Shown piece by piece: positions 32,665 through 45,300 of a DNA stretch of 64,000 bases. How positions within the stretch are numbered: the first letter of the stretch is position 1; each line of letters starts with the position of its first letter. Location of the stretch: contig JAUCBJ010007338.1 of the NCBI GenBank assembly GCA_032718475.1, positions 25,450 to 89,449 of the forward strand, read 5' to 3'. The translations under genes were made by a program, and so were the position numbers. Origin of the DNA: Nemertoderma westbladi (Eukaryota; Xenacoelomorpha; Nemertodermatida; Nemertodermatidae). Under the pieces are notes generated by a model. The model ran no database searches, was not told the DNA's origin, and saw nothing but the letters and a program-made list of their open reading frames with translations.

Positions 32665-33550
32665 GTAGTTGTCATCCGGCATACTTCGACACAAAATCGT
32701 GGTACATATTATTTATTTAGGAAAAAACCTTATTAACGAAAGTACAAAAACGAAACAAAAAACTAATTTATCATACAGCATAATAGTTGGAAAAATAGCG
32801 CAACAGCTGTTAGTATCACCGTCGTTTCCTTAGCAACACTTCACTATTCTCTAAAATATTTTTTCCTCATTCGTTCAAGATTACAAGCAGTTTAACCTCA
32901 ACAGTCAATCGGTATTGTGGTTGTTAAGCTTCCATAGAAACTGATGTACTCCATAGAAACGGGTCATTATTTAAATTTGCACAATGTGTCAAAGTGCACA
33001 AAACAGATTTGTATATTATGAGTGAACTATATGAACCGAAACACCCTTAAAATATGTAATCCGGCCTTAAATTTTCAGTTGTGCCAAAAACAGGTATATG
33101 TGGCTGGTTGCCAGAATATTTGTTTAAACTCTTAATTCAAAACCGCAAAGATAAATACATAACGCATATCAACGAATTTGGAGATTATTCATTAATATTT
33201 GTTATGTAGTGAAAGTGAAGGGCAGGATGGGGGGGGGGGGGGGGGGGGGTGTCTTGTGATGTCAGTTTAACGTATGGGCAAAGGGAAATGAACTTGCATG
33301 GATCTTTGTACCCTCTCAGTTCGGAAACATAGGCCTGTTCGAGAGAATGTGGTTGCTAGCTGATAGTACATAAGGTGGAGTTAGGTTATTTACTTAACGA
33401 TTTATTTATAGTTAAGAAATAACATCCTGTTGATAAGTATTTCCATCCGAATGTGTGGACAGTAAAAGATATGAAAATATTAAATCATACTTCATTATTT
33501 GGTTTGGAAGTATCATATTTACCTTTTTTTATTTAATATATTACATAATT
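32665..33550. other. Upstream region of NAGLU, non-coding
   Basis: No gene and no clear core promoter motif were found. A poly-G run of 21 nt lies at 33229-33249. The region is otherwise unique and AT-rich. Confidence 0.45.
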
Positions 33551-36500
33551 ATGAAGTATATTACCACTTACACATCGATACAACAGCTGCTATTGGTGCT
33601 GACTATGTTACTAACGCCGTCATTGATGGCGGCAACGTTTCCAGCGTTACATAAGCTGCGAATGAGCGCATCCGATCCCGGGACGCAAGCCGTCGCCGTA
33701 ACAGATCTGATACAAAGATTGATACCCAAACAGGCGAATAGTTTTGTGGTTAAAGTCGACCCAGGAATTGCTGAATCACCTCACTTAGATACATTCGAAG
33801 TATCCACTTCCGCAGGAAAGGTAGATAACACATTCATTCATGACCTGATAATAAATCAGATCAGATATTTAAAATAAAAGTAGGATTTGAATTAAACATT
33901 CATCTAAGCGCGAAAGTCGCAAATCACAAAGGTCCGCGTCTACTAACGCATGAACTGTCTCCTTAAATGGCTTACTACTGTACCAATCTTACAACAACAA
34001 AAACATTCACCGGAATATGGGATTGAACTCGTACCTAGAGATTCCAAGTCCTACGCTCTGTTAACTAAGCCACTGGGGCCGTATCAATCCTTAATACCAA
34101 AACCTAACGAGAAATTAACAACAAGGGAGTGAATACTAGAGGTCTCGCTACGCGGACATAAAAATATAACACGTACATCATAAACTGATGAAATGGTAGG
34201 CCCGCGAGCGCACAGTGGTCTAACATGAAACATAACGGATGGGTGTTGAATAACAATGAAATTGAGAGTCTAAACAGCGGCAAGATAAATTATATTAAAT
34301 TCAAACAAACGTTATTGCCCTTACGGGGCTGTTTAAACGTTTATTTGAATTTAATATAATTTACCTTGCCCCTGTTTAGACCCTATATTTCATTCTTATT
34401 CAACACCCATCGGTTTAGATACCTACTTACAGTTGTAGTGGATTCATCTCATACCTGTAATTTGATTGGGGGTTAAGCATTTTCTTTTACAAAATTTATA
34501 AATCAGCTTTATTATTCCAGGTATATATTACCGGAACTACTGGAGTTGCAGCCGGTTGGGGTTTCAATTACTATCTGAAGAAATATTGCGGTTGTCAGAT
34601 AAACTGGTCGTCGGATCAGTTGAGCATCCCCAATCCATTACCGAAAGCGAAGGAACGGGTAACCAGCCCGCACCAGTTCCGTTACTACCAAAACGTCTGC
34701 ACCGTGAGCTACTCCATGGTCTGGTGGGACTGGGCGAGATGGGAGCGAGAAATAGATTGGATGGTCATGAATGGATACAACCTCCCGCTCGCATTCACAG
34801 GACAAGAGTATGTCTGGCAGAAGTTGTGGCGGTCATTTGGTTTCACTGACCAGGACATAGAAGAGTTCTTCACAGGACCGGCTTTCCTTGCTTGGCAAAG
34901 AATGGGAAACGTGGATGGATGGGGAGGTCCATTGCCCCAATATTGGATCGATGGACAATACCAATTGCAACTGCAAATTCTGAAGAGAATGCGAGAATTT
35001 GGTATTATTCCAGTCCTGCCTGGTTTCAGCGGAAATGTTCCCAAAGCAATCTCCCGCATTTTCCCTCGAGCGAAAGTGGATCATAGAGGTGCTTGGGGCA
35101 ATATGAATGCAACCTACTGTTGCACATACTCTTTGGATGCAGCCGACCCATTATTTGAGAAAGTTGGCACAGCTTACTACAAACTTCTTATAGAAACGTT
35201 TGGCACAGATCATATCTACAGCATGGATACATTTAATGAAATGGCACCGCCAACGACAGACCTTACTTACCTAGAGGACAACAGCAGGATGACCTATTCA
35301 GCATTGTTAAATGTCGATCCCATTGGCGTATGGTTGATGCAAGGCTGGTGTTTTCTAGAAGGTTTCTGGACGCCAGACCGAGTGAAAGCGTATCTCTGGG
35401 GCGTGCCATTGGGGCGTCTGCTAGTCCTTGATCTTTATGCTGAATTCATACCGATGTATGTGAAGACGCACAACTTCTATGGTCAACCTTACATATGGTG
35501 CATGTTGCACAATTATGGCGGTACACTGGGGATGTACGGACCTTTGGACAGGGTAACCAATGGCGTTATTAAGGCTATGAATGAAGATAATAGCACTATG
35601 GTTGGAACTGGAATTACTATGGAGGGAATTAACCAGAACGAAGTTATGTACGAAATGATGAACCAAATGCACTTGAGTACAGAATCGTACGGAAACGATT
35701 TGCCGAAGTGGATTGAGAACTTCGCAAAGAACAGATATGGAATGAATCTCAATTCAACATCTAAAGCCTGGGATCTGCTACTGAGATCCCTTTACAACAC
35801 TAATGCGTATTACAATTACAACCACAATGGGTTACAAATCCTTAAACCTAGTACGAATATTCACATTGCATTTCATTACAACGCTAGTGATGTGTTTTAT
35901 GCGTGGGGGAATATGACCCTGGCCATGAAAACCTTGGGTAGTATAGAAACCTATCGTTATGACTTAATAGATATCACGAGACAGGCCATGCAGGAGGCAT
36001 CCACTGTTGCATACAATAAAATGATAGCCGCTTTCAACACAGGCTCTTATGATGATATGGTTGCAATGGGTGACAGACTTTTGGAAACTATTATGGACTC
36101 AAACAGAGTCCTTGGAACCGATAGTCGGTATATGTTGGGTACATGGATAGCGGCATCTCGAGAGAAAGGAACAACAAATGATGAAAAAAGATACATGGAG
36201 TTTAATGCAAGAAACCAGCTGACTTTGTGGGGTCCTACTGGAAATATCTTAGATTATGCTGCGAAACAGTGGAACGGATTGATGAGTGATTACTACCATC
36301 CGAGGTGGGAACTGTTCCTACAGTATCTTCAGGTATCCAAGATGTCGGGTGTTCCATTGGATGAAACGAAGTTCGCCTCTCATTGTCTCTTTTTGGGTCA
36401 GTATTGGGGGTACATGAATCAAACATATCCTAAAGACCCCCTTGAAGACACTCTGGATGTTGTAGAAGTGCTTTATAAGAAATGGTCCGTAATAGTAGAA

Positions 36501-36623
36501 GGAGAATTGAATGAGATGCTAATTGACAATGCAGTTCCATTGAATTATGTTGATGACGACTTTGCTGATCGAATCAAAGAAATTCTTAAAATTAAGCATC
36601 AAATGCAAGCGAATTATTTTTAA
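33551..36623 (+). CDS. NAGLU: Alpha-N-acetylglucosaminidase (GH89), two exons
   Basis: This lysosomal hydrolase removes terminal N-acetylglucosamine from heparan sulfate. Exons are 33551-33820 and 34521-36623. The intron is GT (AAAG|GTAGAT) to AG (TATTCCAG|), phase 0, and joining gives AGK|VYITGTTGVA, the conserved strand that leads into YCGCQINW. The product is 790 residues (human 743). Residues 1-27 form a signal peptide with a leucine-rich core. This ATG is the first in frame. GH89 hallmarks follow: RYYQNVCTVSYSMVWWDWAR, WEREIDWMVMNGYNLPLA, EEFFTGPAFLAWQRMGN, then TFNEM with E330 (human E316) and MEGINQNEV with E458 (human E446) as catalytic acids. QLTLWGP and NILDYAAKQW lie toward the C-terminus. 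It is complete, with no breaks. Vertebrate genes have more introns in this region. The first exon lies between two inverted SINE copies and next to a large minisatellite. Confidence 0.96.
33905..34082 (-). mobile_element. tRNA-derived SINE of the second family, minus copy, in the NAGLU intron
   Basis: On the minus strand, GGCTTAGTTAACAGAGC (A-box region) and GAGTTCAATCCC (B box) are spaced as in a tRNA, with a loop CTTGGAA between. The body (TAAGGAGACAGTTCATGCG to GCGGACCTTTG) matches the + copy at 29.67-29.84 kb. It is oriented against NAGLU. Confidence 0.7.
34236..34413. repeat. Foldback MITE-like hairpin in the NAGLU intron
   Basis: The left arm (34236-34312) runs from GGATGGGTGTTGAATAA to TTAAATTCAAACAAACG. 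The right arm (34335-34413) is its near-perfect complement, CGTTTATTTGAATTTAA to TTATTCAACACCCATC. About 75 bp pairs on each side, with a loop of about 22 nt. No ORF is present. Such an intronic inverted repeat would form a long hairpin in the pre-mRNA. Confidence 0.9.
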
Positions 36624-36832
36624 GACAGGAATGATTTTATTTAAAAACGATTGAAATTGTTATTATCAGATTGTATATTATTAGAAGTAGATACTTTGGG
36701 TTGCATTTGGTAACACCAAACTCCCATCACACATTATCAAATTAATAATTATTTTTTAATTATATACAATATTATTCAATAATATTAAATATTAATTATG
36801 TTATTAAATTATATAGATTATGGCCTGATATT
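36624..36832. other. NAGLU 3' flank
   Basis: AT-rich. ATTAAA-type words near 36800 could serve in polyadenylation. No AATAAA was seen close to the stop. Confidence 0.4.
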
Positions 36833-37836
36833 GGCTGGTGTTTCTTTGTCATGGGGTCTGTGTTACAAGACATGGGCTGGGGTTTCTGTGTCACAAGACA
36901 TGAGCTGGGGTTTTTGTATAGGAAGACATAAGCTGGGGTTTCTGTGTCACAAGACATAAGCTGGGGTTTCTGTGTCACAAGACATGGGGTGGGGTTTCCG
37001 TGTCACAAGACATGATCTGTCGTTTCTGTATCGCAAAACATGAGCAGAGGTTTCTGTGTCACAAGACATGGGGTGGGGTTTCTGTGGCACACGACATGGG
37101 GTGGGGTTTCTGTGTCAAAAGACATGATCTGTCGTTTCTGTATCGCACGACATGAGCTGAGGTTTCTGTGTCACAAGACACGGGGTGGGGTTTCTGTGTC
37201 ACAAGACATGGGGTGGGGTTTCTGTATCGCAAGACATAAGCTGGGGTTTCTGTGTCACAAGACATAAGCTGGGGTTTCTGTGTCACAAGACATGGGGTGG
37301 GGTTTCTGTGTCACAAAACATGGGGTGGGGTTTCTGTGTCACAATACATGGGGTGGGGTTTCTGTGTCACAAGACATGATCTGTCGTTTCTGTATCGCAA
37401 GACATGAGCTGAAGTTTCTGTGTCACAAGACATGGTGTGGGGTTTCTGTGTCACAAGACATGGGGTGGGGTTTCTGTGTCACAAGGCATGATCTGTCGTT
37501 TCTGTATCGCAAGACATGAGCTGAGGTTTCTGTGTCACAAGACATGGGGTGGGGTTTCTGTGTCACAAGACATAAGCTGGGGTTTCTGTGTCACAAGACA
37601 TAAGCTGGGGTTTCTGTGTCACAAGACATGGGGTGGGGTTCTGTGTCACAAGACATGAGCTGGGGTTTTTGTATAGCAAGACATAAGCTGGGGTTTCTGT
37701 GTCACAAGACATAAGCTGGGGTTTCTGTGTCACAAGACATGGGGTGGGATTTCTGTGTCACAAGACATGGGGTGGGGTTTCTGTGCCACAAGACATGATC
37801 TGTCGTTTCTGTATCGCAAGACATGAGCTGAGGTTC
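36833..37836. repeat. 28-bp minisatellite, left part (~36 copies)
   Basis: The unit contains GGGGTTTCTGTGTCACAAGA followed by CATRAGCT. It is 28 bp, so frames rotate and the translations cycle over 28 residues. It is the same array as 50713-55290, split by the LTR element. Confidence 0.95.
37832..37836. repeat. Target-site duplication, left copy
   Basis: GGTTC directly precedes the left LTR and is repeated at 50713-50717 directly after the right LTR. Confidence 0.85.
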
Positions 37837-39071
37837 TGTTCGCGCTTTCAGACCTTTGGCAGTTTAACCCGCCAAATTAGGATGTCTGTTAGATAATAAA
37901 TCACTTTAGCCGATGACAAATATTTGATTCACTACACTAGTCGAAACCAATCTGTGCGCGATCATTCACCCGCTGGATAATTCCCGGGAGATTGGGTTCG
38001 ACGGCTTAATTTTATTGCTATGTAAGCTTAATGTATTATTCGACTGACAGTATTATATAATCTCTGACAATATTATTCACCTTCGGGAATATCAACAGTT
38101 CCTTTAGGACGTGGCGCTTTATTTATATAAACAGAGTTATGACTTAAACTACTCACAACGATATGGCTTAGTTATAATTCACATATATGGCGCATTCTTT
38201 AGGAAATGCTTCGTTATCAGTATCACTCGCACACAATGCTGCACAATACTGCACACTGATCTGCCGATCTTCACTGATTTTAGTTACATATAAAAGGAAC
38301 ACGGACTGACTCATGTAGGGTCTATCAAATAACATTAAATTCACTGCAAACCACTTTAACATAAGTCACAATCGTTATCTGTAACCCTTCTCTCTTACCT
38401 TCAGTATATCAAGAATATTGGGTTTTCGGGTTATTTGTCGTTATTCCAAATATAATAATTCATCAACCAAATTATGAAGTACTGACAGCAAATAGCAGTA
38501 TAACAATATAAAGTATGCACAGTGTTACACAGTATACAGTGTATGCAGTACTGCAGTATGCATTGATTGCATTGAGTTAGGTTAGTCAAGTTAGATAACG
38601 GATATATGTCCTTATGATTAAGCCTACTAGTGTACGGCTAAAACAGTAAAGCACAAAAATACTTCTAAGCCGTTCTTTCCTTGGCTCAGGACTGAATGTA
38701 AACACTGCACATAGGCATTGCGTCATTTCTCGGAAATTTTCTGCACAAGGAGCCACAAAAACGCTCTAATTGGCTGACTGAACTGAGAGACGCCGTAGAA
38801 CAAAGGAAATCAACACGTATGAATGTCAGCTGTTAACCGTAGTCATAGTAACTACTGTTCAAGAGTAGCTATCACCCCTTTGCGTCACGAATTGCCATAG
38901 AATCATAAAATATGCCTTTCACAGTACACATACGGAGGAAATAGGTCTTAGATCCTCTAAAAACACCGATACAGCAATAATACGGTCTCTTACACTTATT
39001 AAATCAACTACAGAGTATTTTAATGTAAAAGATAATAAAAATAACGGGGCAATTCAGCAAAGGATTTTACA
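37837..39071 (-). repeat. 3' LTR of the BEL/Pao element
   Basis: It starts TGTTCGCGC and ends TTTTACA on the + strand. In element orientation it reads TGTAAAA...GCGCGAACA. The purine-rich GGGAGCGG just inside it (complement of 39072-39081) may be part of the polypurine tract. Confidence 0.9.
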
Positions 39072-39971
39072 CCGCTCCCAGAAAATGGGATTTTCAGTCT
39101 ATAAAATATAAAAATCACAGTTTCTAAAACCTAAAGATACTCTAAACAGTTAGTCTTTCTTGCGCGGACGGCGTTTACGCAGTTTTTTAAAGCTAGCAAG
39201 AGTCCTTTTCTCTTTGGGGGGGAACCACTTTACTAGGAGGGCCATAACTCCTGGGTGAAGGGTGCAATATGATTGCATTAGAAGGTTTGGGTTTACTGTC
39301 GGTGTCTCGTCCATTTCGATATGCTTCTCCTCGAGCTGATTTTCCTCCGCTTGTCATGGGATATGTTCGTCCAAAACTCTCGCAGAGAATAGGGTTTTCT
39401 AAGCTTGATATCTTCTTAGAGATTCGAGATTTCCCAATCGAACTGAGATAAGGCCAATTCGTTTATCGATTGGACTTACTGTTATAACTTACGTTTATCT
39501 GAACAACGCAGGTTTCTTTGTTGATCTTTATAGAATAGCGTTTAACTCGTTTCGTACAACGCTCTCCTTCACCTTGATGAAGGGTTGTATTGCGTTAAAC
39601 GGGACGACCATACGGTTGGATAGTGATATTAGGTGTCTGCGTCATAATCCGGCTAGGTAAGATGGGCGGCTAGGTAGAAATCACTGTAGGAGTGTTACCG
39701 ATTAATTGTTAGGGTAGCACTAGATCTTGAACAGTGAATACCGTCCGCGAGGATCCGCGACACCACCAGGATCGCAGGTCTGAGGTCCAACTAAGGAATG
39801 AGGAGGTTTGACCGAGTATTCCGGGACTCTGATCGTAGGTTTACTCTAGGATCGTTAGAGCCGAGTGAGCATAGATGATACGTCAAACAAGTTTCGCTCG
39901 AAACTCCAGTAAATATAACGAACACAACTGTGTTTAACACAACGTTTCCGTGGATGTTTATGTCTTTCCGT
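39072..39971 (-). other. 3' untranslated part of the BEL/Pao element
   Basis: No long ORF was found. A shorter minus frame (40096-39791) overlaps the accessory ORF in another frame and has a hydrophobic stretch, VVLNTVVFVIFTGVSSE. That is too little to call an envelope protein. Confidence 0.4.
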
Positions 39972-40691
39972 TTATTGGCTGGGTCTAGGGCATTTACCGT
40001 AATAATACCCAAAAACGTACGTTTTGTAGGGGAAACGCGAGTGATCTTTCTCCAGCTTACAATATTCCTCCATCCGTTCGAAGCTATTCGGTACAACAGG
40101 TAGCGGTCGATCGGCGGTAAGATACATCATAGGGGAATCGAGCCGTTTGAGTTCTACCATGCGGTCATGATGTATACCTTGAGGATATCGAGTTTCTAGA
40201 TTTTGTTGACTGGCAATATTGAGATATGTTTCTATCAGGAATTCCAGATAATCGTTGAAGTCGCTGCGTTTATCCGGCTCCTCAACGTCTTCTCTTTCGA
40301 GTCTGTTTCGAATAGAATTCTCGTGTTCCATTCTCGGTTTATCGTTCCGCCTCCGCTGGGTAGGATATTTCAATCGTACCATTTCCCTTTTGGTGTCGAC
40401 ATTGTCCGTATCGTGTAAATCGATAGGATGACCAGTAGTTAAGAAGCCCATATACGTACCATTACGCTGCGTATATCGAGCAGCGAATTTTCTATAGTCC
40501 AACTCACGCGGGAGCTGCTCTTGGGACATTGGCGGTTCGATATAACGACCATCGTCCTCCGCAGCAGTTGGACTAACGTCGCCGCGTATTAAGCTATCAA
40601 CAAACGCTTGTAAAGTAGAGTATATCGCTCCCCGATACCAAGACCATCTTCTATCAACTCCGTCATATCTGCTATATATGAGTTTATCCAT
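39972..40691 (-). CDS. Accessory ORF of the BEL/Pao element, unknown function
   Basis: This is a 239-codon ORF with a genuine ATG (MDKLIYSRYDGVDRRWSWYR) on the element's coding strand, downstream of the Pol remnant. It is hydrophilic and rich in Arg, Asp and Glu, with no signal peptide, membrane segment, zinc finger or known catalytic motif that I can see. The C-terminal half has an FNDYLEFLIETYLNIASQQN helix-like stretch. It stays open in a copy that has otherwise lost Pol. It might be a captured host fragment, a regulatory or capsid-related protein, or remnant coding sequence. I do not recognise it. Confidence 0.45.
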   Translation of the reverse strand: MDKLIYSRYDGVDRRWSWYRGAIYSTLQAFVDSLIRGDVSPTAAEDDGRYIEPPMSQEQLPRELDYRKFAARYTQRNGTYMGFLTTGHPIDLHDTDNVDTKREMVRLKYPTQRRRNDKPRMEHENSIRNRLEREDVEEPDKRSDFNDYLEFLIETYLNIASQQNLETRYPQGIHHDRMVELKRLDSPMMYLTADRPLPVVPNSFERMEEYCKLEKDHSRFPYKTYVFGYYYGKCPRPSQ

Positions 40692-42324
40692 ATTATAATG
40701 AGTTTATATTTAGGCGAGCGGGCGTCGCTGCCTACCCCAATCAACCCCCGGACAGTACGAGATCCTCAGCGCCGATGTGTCGTCGCCGCTGTACTTTCGC
40801 CAACGACGTAGCCGCACAACGACAACGACAACCGGCACAAGTCACTCGACTGTCCGTCCCAAAGTCTTAGATGTACTTCAGGTTTTCCTTGGAGAGTTAG
40901 GTTACTTTTACGATTGCGACTAGCTACTGTAAACACACCTTAGCAGTAACATTCACCTATAAACTCACAAATACCACACACACCACTTGTCACAAATTAC
41001 ACACATTCGGGCCATTTGTCCGTTAGTCAATGCCTTCCAGAATGTCACTGTATTATTATGTATCCTTGGATACTAGTAGTGCGCTATTTATTCCCTATGC
41101 TATTCAATGGGACAAGCTTTCTATTGTTCTTTTAACTCAATTCTAATTCTAGCGTGGTTGTTGCTATGGTGACATTATGCAAAGCTAGCGGTAGAATTAG
41201 AGTAATTCCAATGCATACAGATCTGGAATGTTATTTAATAGTATTCTTTAATAGTCAATGTTCTGTTTTATACATGACTTTATGAATTTTATCGGCTATT
41301 GACTATGTTTGGGAGACTTTCACACACTCATACGCATGATAAGATAAATCTCCGCTCCCTTGATCTATTAATTAATGGAATTTTGGGAACTTTATACATT
41401 GCGTAAAAATGGCAATTTATTAAATTCATTAAAAGGCATGAATTTAAATTTATTCCCTGAAATTTTATTATTTGACAACTAAATGGACATATTTTGATTC
41501 TAGAACATGTCTGGGGACACAAGATCCTTAATTCTATGACCATTGTCTTTTTAAGAATATCGGTAAATGCTACGATATCTTAATTGACTAGAATTATTGC
41601 AGGATCTGAAATTTACAGATTTTGATTTATTAGATTTTGCAAATATTAATTAATTAATATTTGAGATGGGCACCGATTTATTCCAGAACTTGTCTGGGGA
41701 CGTTAACCACTGATTCTAGAATTTGTCTTTCAAGTATATCGGTGGGTGCCGCGATATCTTAATCGACTAGAATTACAGGTGGTCAAAGGGTTTAACAGAT
41801 TTATTTTGCGTTATACGCTACTGTTAAAGGGACATCACGCTACTATATGTATTATTTAATATACGGTATGAGAGCAATATCGCACGAAGCAATGTCAGTG
41901 TGAAGAGGCAAGTCGTTTCCAAGGTCTACCCAGAGCTTGGTTTAGCCGAGACACAAGGATCTGAACTTTGCATTCCTAATACTCTGCCTACCAATAATAC
42001 TTGAATATAGTAGTGGCTTTATTGTACTTTAATAAGTACGGACATTTCATCTTACTGTAGTTACGTATTTGTAATGTAATACGGACAGTAAGGAAAGAGG
42101 AAAAGAATTATTTCTTGCCGTCGCATTAAATATAATATATACGTAATTAAGTAATAAACGCGAATATATATTGCACTATTCTACAAAATAATCGCTAAAA
42201 TAACATTCTACTGAATAAAATTAAAGAAAACGATTATAATAGAATTACATAGTAATACATACATAAATATAAAAATAATAAAATAATATAAAATAATAGA
42301 GTCACACACCCACTCCATATGTTG
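40692..42324 (-). other. Non-coding region between the Pol remnant and the accessory ORF
   Basis: AT-rich with no ORF of note. It contains imperfect ~105-bp direct repeats at a 179-bp period: AGAAC.TGTCTGGGGAC near 41500 and 41688, and CGATATCTTAAT.GACTAGAAT at 41573 and 41752. Confidence 0.5.
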
Positions 42325-45300
42325 TTACGTTATGGAGTCCCTAGATGTTTGAAGGATTAGGGAGGTGGTCGTGGGAAGAGAATCTTGCCTTCCACAGTTT
42401 CCGGAGAGTCCTCCATTCCCTTCCGATAAACACAAACGACCGACTGGGTGATTGAGTCGCTGCATCCTGAATGCAATTCCAGGTTTCCTCTTCGTCCTGG
42501 AATAGTGACGATAGAAACATCGCTCAAAGTATATGACGGCGTCACAAAGCCGATTCCAGGAGCTATAGTGGTCCGTCGCTCTCTGCAGGAGAGGTGAGAG
42601 TCCCTGCGAGACGTCTGATGTTCCAGAGCTCCAATCGCTCTCTCTGATCTTCATGAAGGATCCACTCGCGGAGGGGAGGCCCAGATCCACGGCGTCGTCC
42701 CTGGCAACATGTAATACCGACAGATCTATCCCGGGTTCAAATAACTCCGATCCACCCGTCCGGGTTTCAGGTTCGACTTTCTCCGCTCCCTTGGCTGGTC
42801 TAATCTCAGTCGGAGTAAGATGGGAAGGCCATTCATTCTCCTTACTCAGGAAGTCGGGTTCACCTAACCGGTCTATAGTATCTGTCAGTTCTTGAGGAGT
42901 TGCTCCTCTGGAAGCGATGTCCGTTGGATTAAACTTCTTGGGGCAATATCTCCATTGATCTACATTGGAGCTAAGATTGTCATTATCTGAGGAGTGTGGT
43001 GTTCCCTCAGTTGGGTCGTCTCCCTCACTAGTATCATCTTCCCATTCACTCACCTGGCAGACGCGATCTTGAAGCAGTCTTTCCCTGAGCGTTCTACCGG
43101 AAGGTCCAGTAAGGTACCAACCTACTCTAGTTCTTACCGCATAGGTCTGTAGTGGCTGCGGTTGAGCAGGCCGTTTCTCTAATGTCTCCAGCGCCTCATG
43201 CGCGTTTTGGCCGATGAGTATTTGCACTCCAGGATAATCAGTCTGGAATCGAGGTATGTTAAGATGTTGGATGCTCTCATCCTCGTCCCAATTATAAAGG
43301 TCTGCTTGAGTAGTAGCGAAGTTCTTTATAGCCACCATTTTCACTGACCTGATGCTATGTTCTCCTAGTTCGTCCTGGGGGGTGGACAACTCACCTATAT
43401 AATAGTCGGCAGCTACAGTAGAATTCCAAACCTGCATGATCCCTGACAGGTTTAGCTTGGTTCGGAACTTGGGTTGTCCAGCAAAGATGACTTCGGCTAG
43501 TTCCCTATCGATGAATGTTCCTGTGCTACCGGAGTCCAGGAGGGCGTTCACTATATAGCTCTTCTGAGGTCCGTGGACCCGTAACTGGACTACAGGAAAT
43601 TCTCGGATTCCTATATTGGAAGTTGGCGCTTTCCAAGATGGTTGTTGATCGGAAGTAGTTAAGGTAAGGTCGCTGTCTGTGTCTTTCTCATACACGAGTG
43701 CTCGATACACTGCGGTGGTGTTTATTAGGTAACAGGATTCGTTTTGGTCGGAGAACTCGTCCGTATAGAATCCTTCCATCTCAGATTGATCAGTGTCGTT
43801 CACATCACTGAATTGGACATGTAGTTCGGACTCACTTACCTGACTCGGGCTGTTTCGTTCGAATTCCGTGTGCAACAAGATATGATGTTTTGCGCCGCAC
43901 TTTGCACACCTTGCGTCGGAGTTACAGGTTCGCCGTTGGTGTCCTCGTCTGAGGCAATTATAACACAACCGCTTATCCCACATGACTTCACGTCTATCCT
44001 TTAGTGATTTCCTCAGGAATTTATCACACGCATTTAAACGGTGGGGCCCGTCGCACAGCACACATTTCGGCTTGATGTTACTTACTTTAACCTGTGCTAT
44101 GTGGTGCACACTTGTTCTTTCCTCGGGCTTTCTCACCTGAATTCTTTTAGGAGACGTGGGAGGAGTTTTTCTTACTTGTTCTCTCCTGTCATTTGTTCGA
44201 GACTTGAATTTACTTACCTGATCTTTAGGCATTTTATTCACGTAATAAGATCTATCCGTGTCCTTCCCGCTATCTTCTCCTTGTGAAGTCTGGCTTTCGC
44301 CGTCATCGGTATAACATACTGGTGTTATTTTTCTCCTAGAGACGGGTTTTTCACTTACCTTGTTTTCCGGTGTTTTCTCCCTAGACAGTTTCAGGAGCTG
44401 TAATTTCACTTCTCCATCTAGGAATGACATGAGATCAGCCATGGTAGGGTCTCGCCGTTGTTGTTCCATCATATATAACACTTTCTTATCCCAGCGTGTA
44501 CCTACTCCACCTTTAGGTAAAGTAGAAGCCACTGCTCTAATAACCATAGTGTTCTGATACTCATGAGACTTACCTAGCCAATCTAATTGTCTGCAGATCT
44601 CCTGGATCTCATCGGAAAACTCGATAATTCCGCTACTAATAAACTTTCGGGGCGCTACTAACTTTGCATACAAGTACCCAGCGATATTATTCCTATTACC
44701 ATACCTGATGTTTAGTGTATCCCAAACTTGTCTTAATCCGTCTGGATGTCCAATAAACTTTAACGCCATTAACTTGGGAGATCCTTCCAAGCACTCGATG
44801 AGGTATCTAAGTTTTTCTCCATTAGATAGTACAGAGTTCTGTATGTTATCTTTGTAATATTCATTAAAAGGTAACCATTTCATCTCATCTCCATTGAACT
44901 TAACGATCTCTCCCACCTTTACCGCTTGCCGGGCTTCGGTTCTAGCCATTTGACGCGTAAAACTTTCTTGGGCCATCGTGCTATTTAATATTGAGTTATC
45001 GGTATATAAATTTCTCGGATTATGATCAATTCTATATGGAATATCATTATCAACAGGTTTATAATTACCCTTAATAGGGTTCACTATAGGAGTTTCTACT
45101 TCGCTAGCAGTATAGATGCGTGTAGGCTCCACACCTTGCGCATGCGATACTTCAGACCTAACAGGTTGACACATTGTTACAGAGGGTGGTGGTATACCCT
45201 TTTGGGTGTTTACTAATTTATCGCGTTCAAGCGCGATACTTTGCTGCACTTCTTGCAACTCTAACCTACTTTCCCTTACTGTGCCCTTGAATTGTTGGAC

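Noticed and set aside
30254-32736. Giant open frames of up to about 810 codons on both strands
   Set aside because: They are the translations of a 27-bp tandem repeat without stops, open in all six frames, with no domain, no unique core and no splice or promoter context.
33455-33550. Longer NAGLU N-terminus upstream of 33551
   Set aside because: There is no ATG in that extension, and the ATG at 33551 starts a good signal peptide.
39791-40096. Envelope-like ORF in the LTR element
   Set aside because: It is short, overlaps the accessory ORF in another frame, and has only one weak hydrophobic stretch.
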